Assembly: GCA_038200275.1 (NCBI GenBank)
Contig: JBBPYC010000089.1
Location: 1-44,659 of the forward strand
Reading direction: 5' to 3'
From: JBBPYC01 sp038200275
GTDB taxonomy: Bacteria > Pseudomonadota > Gammaproteobacteria > Burkholderiales > Burkholderiaceae_C
DNA: 44,659 nt
How positions within the stretch are numbered: the first letter of the stretch is position 1; every line of letters starts with the position of its first letter. A program made the position numbers and the translations under genes. Under the pieces are notes generated by a model, which was not told the origin of the DNA, searched no databases, and saw nothing but the letters and a program-made list of their open reading frames with translations. Positions 40,416 to 44,659 of this stretch are shown here, in pieces.

Positions 40416-40450
40416 AGAAAGACGGCCAGCAGCGCTGGCGTCGTCTTTCT
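40416..40450 (-). promoter_or_regulatory. long hairpin in the rplL–rpoB spacer, probable attenuator or RNase III site
   Basis: AGAAAGACG (40416–40424) pairs with CGTCTTTCT (40442–40450). Inside it, GCCAGC (40425–40430) pairs with GCTGGC (40434–40439), leaving a 3-nt loop and a 2-nt bulge, so the stem has 15 bp. In E. coli the same spacer holds a partial terminator and an RNase III cut site that lower rpoBC relative to ribosomal protein expression. Only a short U-rich end follows here. Confidence 0.7.
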
Positions 40451-40523
40451 GGTGTGCTCTACAAAGCACAGCAAGTCGGGGAGCCGGTTTCGGACACCCC
40501 AACCTTGAATAGAGTAGAAACCC

Positions 40524-40898
40524 TTACTTGAGTTCCGCCTTTGCGCCTGCGTCTTCCAATTTTTTCTTGGCAGCGTCGGCGTCGGCCTTGGCAATGCCTT
40601 CCTTGACCGCCTTCGGTGCGCCGTCGACCAAATCTTTGGCTTCTTTCAAGCCCAGGCCAGTGATCTCCCGCACGGCCTTGATGACCTGCACTTTGTTCGG
40701 ACCGACTTCGGTCAGCATCACGTTGAATTCGGTCTTTTCCTCAACCGCTGCTGCGGCTGCGCCACCCCCAGCGGCCGGTGCGGACATCGCCGCGGCGCTG
40801 ACGCCGAATTTCTCTTCGATGGCTTTCACCAGGTCGTTGAGTTCCATGACCGTCATGCTGTCAAGGGCGGTCAAAAATGCGTCTTTATCGAATGCCAT
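40524..40898 (-). CDS. rplL: 50S ribosomal protein L7/L12
   Basis: This is the stalk protein that recruits translation GTPases, present as dimers on L10. The ATG at 40898 (MAFDKDAFLTALDSMTVMEL) gives 124 residues; a GTG five codons upstream is not typical. The N-terminal dimerisation helices (about 1–35), an Ala/Gly-rich hinge (about 38–56) and the globular C-terminal domain (EFNVMLTEVGPNKVQVIKAVREITGLGLKEAK) are all canonical. It is 99 bp downstream of rplJ in the same operon. Confidence 0.98.
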   Translation of the reverse strand: MAFDKDAFLTALDSMTVMELNDLVKAIEEKFGVSAAAMSAPAAGGGAAAAAVEEKTEFNVMLTEVGPNKVQVIKAVREITGLGLKEAKDLVDGAPKAVKEGIAKADADAAKKKLEDAGAKAELK

Positions 40899-40997
40899 TG
40901 CTGTTACCTGCAAAAAATTTTGGTGAATGAAGTTTTAAGAGCATGCTCGTGGCTCCGGGCAATCAAATGGGCGAATGGCCCAGCCCGGCGTCGACCA

Positions 40998-41555
40998 TCA
41001 AGCCGGCGCGCTTTCCGATTCCGCTGAAGCAGGTGCAGCGTCCGATTCCGTAGAATCCGCCGATGCGCCGCCGCCGCGCTGCTCTGCCAAAGCCGCCAGC
41101 ACCCGCGCAGTACGCGAGATCGGCGACTGCATCAAGCCCAGCAACTGAGCCAACAGCACTTCCTTGGACGGAATGTTGGCGAGTTGCTTGATTCCGTTGG
41201 CATCCAGCACTTTGCCGCCAAAAGCGCCGCCGCGAATAACCAGCTTTTCGTTGGTCTTCGCGAAATCGGCCACCACGCGGGCGGCGGCCACAGCGTCTTC
41301 TGAAAAGCCGTACAGCAGCGGGCCGGTCATTTGATCGGACAACACTTCGAACGGCCCACCAGCGACGGCGCGTCGCGCCAGCGTGTTTTTCAGCACGCTC
41401 AGACTCACATTGCTCTCGCGCGCCGTCTGACGCAAACGCGTCATGTCGGCCACGGCAATGCCACGGTATTCGGCCAGCACCAACGTTTGTGCGTTGGCAG
41501 CCAGCCCGGTCACTTCCGTGATGACCGCTTCTTTCTCGTTGCGATTAAGACTCAA
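40998..41555 (-). CDS. rplJ: 50S ribosomal protein L10
   Basis: L10 anchors L7/L12 to 23S rRNA and autoregulates the rplJL unit by binding its leader. The start is a TTG (MSLNRNEKEAVITEV), with GGAG about eight bases upstream. The 185-residue product has the rRNA-binding N-terminal domain (LVLAEYRGIAVADMTRLR, VLKNTLARRA) and the helix that carries L7/L12 dimers. It then extends by a ~25-residue Ala/Ser/Glu tail beyond the E. coli length of 165. The tail is acidic and low in complexity, and its role is unknown. Confidence 0.97.
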   Translation of the reverse strand: MSLNRNEKEAVITEVTGLAANAQTLVLAEYRGIAVADMTRLRQTARESNVSLSVLKNTLARRAVAGGPFEVLSDQMTGPLLYGFSEDAVAAARVVADFAKTNEKLVIRGGAFGGKVLDANGIKQLANIPSKEVLLAQLLGLMQSPISRTARVLAALAEQRGGGASADSTESDAAPASAESESAPA

Positions 41556-41943
41556 GGGTTACGCTCCTGTTCCTCTGTCGGCAAACGGTCTCAACTGGTG
41601 CGTCAATCTGACGATCTGAGCATTTGGCCGAGTCCCATCCGCCTTTCGTTTCAGCGACCTAACCGATTGACCTGAAGCGCGCTTCTGACAGCTTGCTCGG
41701 GCTCGGCGGGATCGCCATCTGCGTTGGCATTTATTGAAAAATTAAGCACCCAATCGATTGTCAAATCGATGCGGCCCACCAACGGTCTTGGATGACCTGC
41801 AGCAGCGACTAATGGAGGGATCGAGATTCCTCCACACACCTTCGCTACAGCCCACCGTACCCGAGACAGCCGATGACAGATATCAACGACTGCACTCGAA
41901 TCCTGAATTTCCTGTTCCTATCGCCTTGCTCGATGTTGGTCGG
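41556..41943 (-). promoter_or_regulatory. rplJ leader and spacer with candidate L10-binding region
   Basis: This 388-bp spacer between rplA and rplJ is where the L10 autoregulatory leader lies in Proteobacteria. I see a hairpin TGGAGG (41813–41818)/CCTCCA (41829–41834) about 110 bp past the rplA stop. I also see a TTGACA box on the minus strand (41759–41764), although no well-spaced -10 follows it. The L10-binding fold itself is inferred from position; a covariance search would be needed to prove it. Small frames inside it do not look like genes. Confidence 0.45.
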
Positions 41944-42639
41944 TCAGCCAGTCAGCGACTGGAGGTCAATCCGCACACCCACACCCATGGTGGAAGACAC
42001 TGCAATCTTGCGCAGGTAGACACCTTTGCTGCTGGCCGGTTTGGCCTTGTTCAGCGCGTCGATCAGCGCAACCAGATTGCCCTGCAGTTTGTCCGATTCG
42101 AACGAACGGCGACCAATCGTGCCATGGATGATGCCGCCTTTGTCGACGCGGAACTGGACCTGACCGGCTTTCGCGTTTTTCACAGCCGTAGCCACATCGG
42201 GCGTCACGGTACCGACCTTCGGGTTCGGCATCAAACCGCGTGGACCAAGAATCTGGCCCAGCGTGCCGACCACCCGCATCGCATCCGGCGCGGCGATTAC
42301 CACGTCAAAAGGCATGTTGCCAGCCTTGACCATCGCGGCAAGATCGTCCATGCCGACAATATCGGCACCGGCGGCTTTGGCTTCATCGGCCTTGGCGCCT
42401 TGTGCAAACACGGCCACGCGTTTGGTTTTGCCAGTGCCGTTGGGCAACACAACAGCGCCGCGTACCACTTGATCGGACTTCTTCGCATCGATGCCGAGTT
42501 GCACAGCCACATCGATCGACTCATCGAACTTGGCAGTGGCTGCGTCCTTGACCAATGACAGCGCGTCAGTCAACGGATACAAGCGGTTGCTGTCGATCTT
42601 GCCGATTTGCGCTTTCTGTTTTTTGGTGAGCTTGGTCAT
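41944..42639 (-). CDS. rplA: 50S ribosomal protein L1
   Basis: L1 binds 23S rRNA at the E-site stalk and represses translation of the rplKA mRNA when in excess. The 231-residue product shows the full family pattern: LTKKQKAQIGKIDSNRLYPL, ESIDVAVQLGIDAKKSDQVVRG, VLPNGTGKTKRVAVFA, GPRGLMPNPKVGTVT and the closing FRVDKGGIIHGTIGR with SSTMGVGVRID. It begins just 5 bp after the rplK stop, so the two are translationally coupled. Confidence 0.98.
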   Translation of the reverse strand: MTKLTKKQKAQIGKIDSNRLYPLTDALSLVKDAATAKFDESIDVAVQLGIDAKKSDQVVRGAVVLPNGTGKTKRVAVFAQGAKADEAKAAGADIVGMDDLAAMVKAGNMPFDVVIAAPDAMRVVGTLGQILGPRGLMPNPKVGTVTPDVATAVKNAKAGQVQFRVDKGGIIHGTIGRRSFESDKLQGNLVALIDALNKAKPASSKGVYLRKIAVSSTMGVGVRIDLQSLTG

Positions 42640-42644
42640 TTTGA

Positions 42645-43076
42645 TCAGACTCCTTCAACCGTGACGCCCATCGAACGGGCCGATCCGGCGATTGTGCGCA
42701 CTGCGGCGTCCAGATCGGCTGCCGTCATGTCCTTTTGCTTGGACTTGGCGATTTCTTCGAGCTGCGCTCGCGTGATGGTGCCGACTTTGTCGGTGTGCGG
42801 CTTGGCCGAACCTTTGTCGAGCTTGATGGCCTTTTTGATCAAGGTGGTCGCCGGTGGCGTCTTGATGATGAAAGTGAAGCTCTTGTCGGCGAATGCGGTG
42901 ATCACCACCGGCAACGGCAAGCCCGGCTCGATGCCCTGAGTCTGCGCGTTGAACGCCTTGCAGAACTCCATGATATTCAATCCGCGCTGACCCAATGCAG
43001 GGCCAATTGGCGGGGACGGATTGGCTTTGCCAGCAGGAACCTGCAGCTTGACGAAGCCGACGATTTTTTTCGCCAT
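42645..43076 (-). CDS. rplK: 50S ribosomal protein L11
   Basis: L11 forms the GTPase-associated centre with 23S rRNA and is needed for the RelA stringent response and thiopeptide binding. The ATG at 43076 (MAKKIVGFVKLQVPAGKANP) gives 143 residues; AAGGAGA lies just upstream. The proline-rich N-terminal segment (ANPSPPIGPALGQRGLNIMEF) and the C-terminal rRNA-binding part (GTITRAQLEEIAKSKQKDM, GSARSMGVTVEG) are standard. It follows nusG after a 198-bp spacer and starts the ribosomal protein unit. Confidence 0.98.
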   Translation of the reverse strand: MAKKIVGFVKLQVPAGKANPSPPIGPALGQRGLNIMEFCKAFNAQTQGIEPGLPLPVVITAFADKSFTFIIKTPPATTLIKKAIKLDKGSAKPHTDKVGTITRAQLEEIAKSKQKDMTAADLDAAVRTIAGSARSMGVTVEGV

Positions 43077-43274
43077 GTTTAATTTCTCCTTGCGGGTGCA
43101 AACGCGTTGACGACAAGCATCTCGAATGCCGCCGCGGCTCCCCGGGGGTGGACGACTGTCAGAGACGGTTTGTCGCTCTGCTACCTTCTTGATTGTTCGC
43201 GCCAGTCGGAACGCGCAAACCACCAATCGCTCTTTGCCGCTGCCAAGACAGCGTTGAGTAATACCGCTTGTCGA

Positions 43275-43871
43275 TCAGGCTTTCTCGACCTGACTGAATT
43301 CAAGTTCTACCGGCGTGGCGCGTCCGAAGATCGTGACCGAGACACGCACCTTGTTCTTTTCGTAGTTGACTTCTTCGACAGAGCCATTGAAGTCGGTGAA
43401 TGGGCCTTCCTTGACGCGGATGTATTCGCCAACCACGAACTCGACCTTGTGGCGCGGCTTCTCCACGCCTTCCTGCATCTGATGCACGATCTTCTGCACC
43501 TCGTCTTCGGAAATCGGCGCTGGGCGGTTTTTTGCACCGCCTACGAAACCCGTCACCTTGTTGGTGTGTTTGATCAAGTGCCAGGTGTCGTCATCCATCA
43601 CCATCTCGACGAACACGTAACCCGGGAACAAGCGCCGCTCAGCGGTCTTGCGCTGGCCGTTCTTGATCTCCACGACCTCTTCGGTCGGCACCAGGATTCG
43701 ACCGAACTTGGTCGCCATGCCAGATTGCGCGATCCGCTCGGCGATGTTGCGCTCAACCGATTTTTCCATGCCCGAATATGCGTGCACGATATACCAGCGC
43801 AAGTCGGTCGGACTCGCCGGATTGGCATCAACGCCCACGGTCGGAACGAGAGGGACGGCTTCTTCGGTCAT
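43275..43871 (-). CDS. nusG: transcription elongation/antitermination factor NusG
   Basis: NusG binds RNA polymerase, suppresses pausing, and links transcription to ribosomes and Rho. The ATG at 43871 (MTEEAVPLVPTVG) overlaps the secE stop as ATGA and gives 198 residues; an ATG four codons upstream is equally in frame. An N-terminal NGN domain (WYIVHAYSGMEKSVERNIAERI, ERRLFPGYVFVEMVMDDDTW) is followed by a KOW domain (GEYIRVKEGPFTDFNGSVEEV). The first ~25 residues form an acidic, proline-containing leader longer than in E. coli. Confidence 0.98.
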   Translation of the reverse strand: MTEEAVPLVPTVGVDANPASPTDLRWYIVHAYSGMEKSVERNIAERIAQSGMATKFGRILVPTEEVVEIKNGQRKTAERRLFPGYVFVEMVMDDDTWHLIKHTNKVTGFVGGAKNRPAPISEDEVQKIVHQMQEGVEKPRHKVEFVVGEYIRVKEGPFTDFNGSVEEVNYEKNKVRVSVTIFGRATPVELEFSQVEKA

Positions 43872-44263
43872 CAGCTTTTCCATCCCAAAACCAAATCGTA
43901 CAAAACCCACTCAAGCGTCTTGTCGGTGAGCCACAAAAAAATCGCCATCACAACGACGAAGCCGAACACATAGGCCGTCATCTGAATCGCTTCTTTGCGT
44001 GAAGGCCAGACCACTTTCCGGACTTCGCGCCAAGCATCGCGCCCAAAGCCGATCAATTCCCGACCTACGCCAGAGGTTGTGAACAACACAATTGCTGCAA
44101 CCAAACAAACCAACAGGCTGCCCCACTGCACCAGCGATCCTTGAGCAGACAGCAAATAAAACGCCGCCAGTCCGCCAATCGCCAGCAGCACCGCCGCGCC
44201 GATCTTGGCTTTGTCAGCCGGCGTCGTGACGGTTTCGACTTGCGTTGAAGTGGTTGCAACCAT
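43871..44263 (-). CDS. secE: protein translocase subunit SecE
   Basis: SecE is an essential inner-membrane component of the SecYEG channel. The ATG at 44263 (MVATTSTQVETVTTPADKAK) gives 130 residues, close to the three-helix E. coli protein (127). Two hydrophobic helices (AAVLLAIGGLAAFYLLSA and WGSLLVCLVAAIVLFTT) precede the conserved amphipathic segment GRDAWREVRKVVWPSRKEAIQ and the third helix FGFVVVMAIFLWLTDKTLEW. It lies between tRNA-Trp and nusG, as in most Proteobacteria. Confidence 0.97.
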   Translation of the reverse strand: MVATTSTQVETVTTPADKAKIGAAVLLAIGGLAAFYLLSAQGSLVQWGSLLVCLVAAIVLFTTSGVGRELIGFGRDAWREVRKVVWPSRKEAIQMTAYVFGFVVVMAIFLWLTDKTLEWVLYDLVLGWKS

Positions 44264-44424
44264 GGGAATGAATCGGTCTCCGGCTGGAATTAAAACGAAA
44301 GGCAGGAGTAGAAGGCCAGCCCTATGAGGCAATAACGATCAGCCCTTGAAGGCTCGGCCGGCTCAGGCAGGCAGGTCTTCGCAAAACACCCACACCCGAC
44401 TGCAGACTGGCGCCACGGTTCAGG

Positions 44425-44500
44425 TGGCAGGGGCAGTAGGAATCGAACCTACAACCTTCGGTTTTGGAGACCGACGCTCTGCCAATTGAGCTATACCCCT
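44425..44500 (-). tRNA. tRNA-Trp (CCA)
   Basis: Read on the minus strand, this 76-nt cloverleaf has anticodon CCA in loop CTCCAAA, acceptor AGGGGTA paired with TGCCCCT, a T-loop TTCGATT and an encoded 3' CCA. Pairing in all four arms is sound apart from one G–U in the acceptor. The position between tuf and secE is conserved in Proteobacteria and implies co-transcription with tuf. Confidence 0.98.
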
Positions 44501-44518
44501 TTATGCTTCAGAACAAGC

Positions 44519-44659
44519 TCACTCCAAAATCTTCGCCACCACCCCAGCGCCCACGGTCTTGCCGCCTTCTCGGATGGCAAAGCGCAAGCCCTCTTCCATC
44601 GCAATCGGGTTGATCAGCTTGACCGTGATCGAGACGTTGTCGCCCGGCATCACCATTTC
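44519..44659 (-). CDS. tuf: elongation factor Tu, C-terminal part
   Basis: EF-Tu delivers aminoacyl-tRNA to the ribosome as a GTP complex. Only the last 46 residues are in the window, covering the end of domain III: MVMPGDNVSITVKLINPIAM, then GLRFAIREGGKTVGAGVVAKI and LE before the TGA. They match EF-Tu throughout. The 5' part continues beyond the right edge. The stop lies 18 bp before the tRNA-Trp gene. Confidence 0.97.
   Translation of the reverse strand, partial: EMVMPGDNVSITVKLINPIAMEEGLRFAIREGGKTVGAGVVAKILE

Noticed and set aside
41651..41839. Small minus-strand frame in the rplJ leader
   Set aside because: It lies in a region expected to be the L10 leader, has no clear ribosome site, and the sequence is not protein-like.

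Overview
The window looks like a chromosome segment from a betaproteobacterium of the order Burkholderiales, probably close to Comamonadaceae. The evidence is the high-GC coding sequence, the order tuf–tRNA-Trp–secE–nusG–rplKAJL–rpoBC, the rsmB–DUF4390–NtrY/NtrX-type locus, and short AGCGCTTT-type palindromes of a kind I recall from that family. This placement rests on gene order and protein resemblance read by eye; no database was searched.

Layout. (1) 1–5.2 kb is accessory DNA. It holds the right part of an IS630-family element sitting on a TA dinucleotide, a decayed copy of a beta-propeller lipoprotein gene that the IS interrupts, and the intact parent gene, encoding a ~1190-residue mosaic surface lipoprotein. 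(2) 5.3–8.6 kb is an envelope and replication locus: rsmI diverging from yraN, then creA, diaA and dolP. It resembles the enterobacterial yraL–yraP block, but lpoA is missing and creA is inserted. (3) 8.7–10.9 kb carries the type IV pilus retraction ATPases, pilT then pilU. (4) 11–16 kb carries yggS (PLP homeostasis), mnmA (tRNA thiolation), gor (glutathione reductase) and amn (AMP nucleosidase). (5) 16.1–18.8 kb is a nitrosative-stress cluster: group III truncated haemoglobin, NnrS, the 7Fe ferredoxin FdxA and the NO sensor NsrR, headed by a sequence matching an NsrR operator. (6) 18.9–23.7 kb carries psd, a DPM1-like glycosyltransferase with a GtrA flippase-like protein, an acyl-CoA dehydrogenase and a YjbQ protein.

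(7) 23.7–26.2 kb is gene-poor. It holds an apparently orphan TacT-like GNAT gene, a possible phage terminase small-subunit relic, a universal stress protein gene and long homopolymer runs, and it ends at tRNA-Phe. (8) 26.3–31.6 kb reads leftward: rsmB, a DUF4390 protein, an NtrY-like histidine kinase and a short NtrX-like regulator. (9) 31.7–44.7 kb is the transcription and translation core: tuf (partial), tRNA-Trp, secE, nusG, rplK, rplA, rplJ, rplL, rpoB and rpoC, all leftward. It has a candidate L10 leader, an rplL–rpoB hairpin and a strong intrinsic terminator after rpoC.

Most of the window is conserved housekeeping DNA and I see no convincing new biochemical system. The most promising leads are the NsrR-operator-headed NO cluster, the mosaic lipoprotein with its IS-broken duplicate, the AAA-less NtrX-like regulator, the acyl-CoA dehydrogenase lacking the usual C-terminal catalytic glutamate, and the decayed region beside tRNA-Phe.
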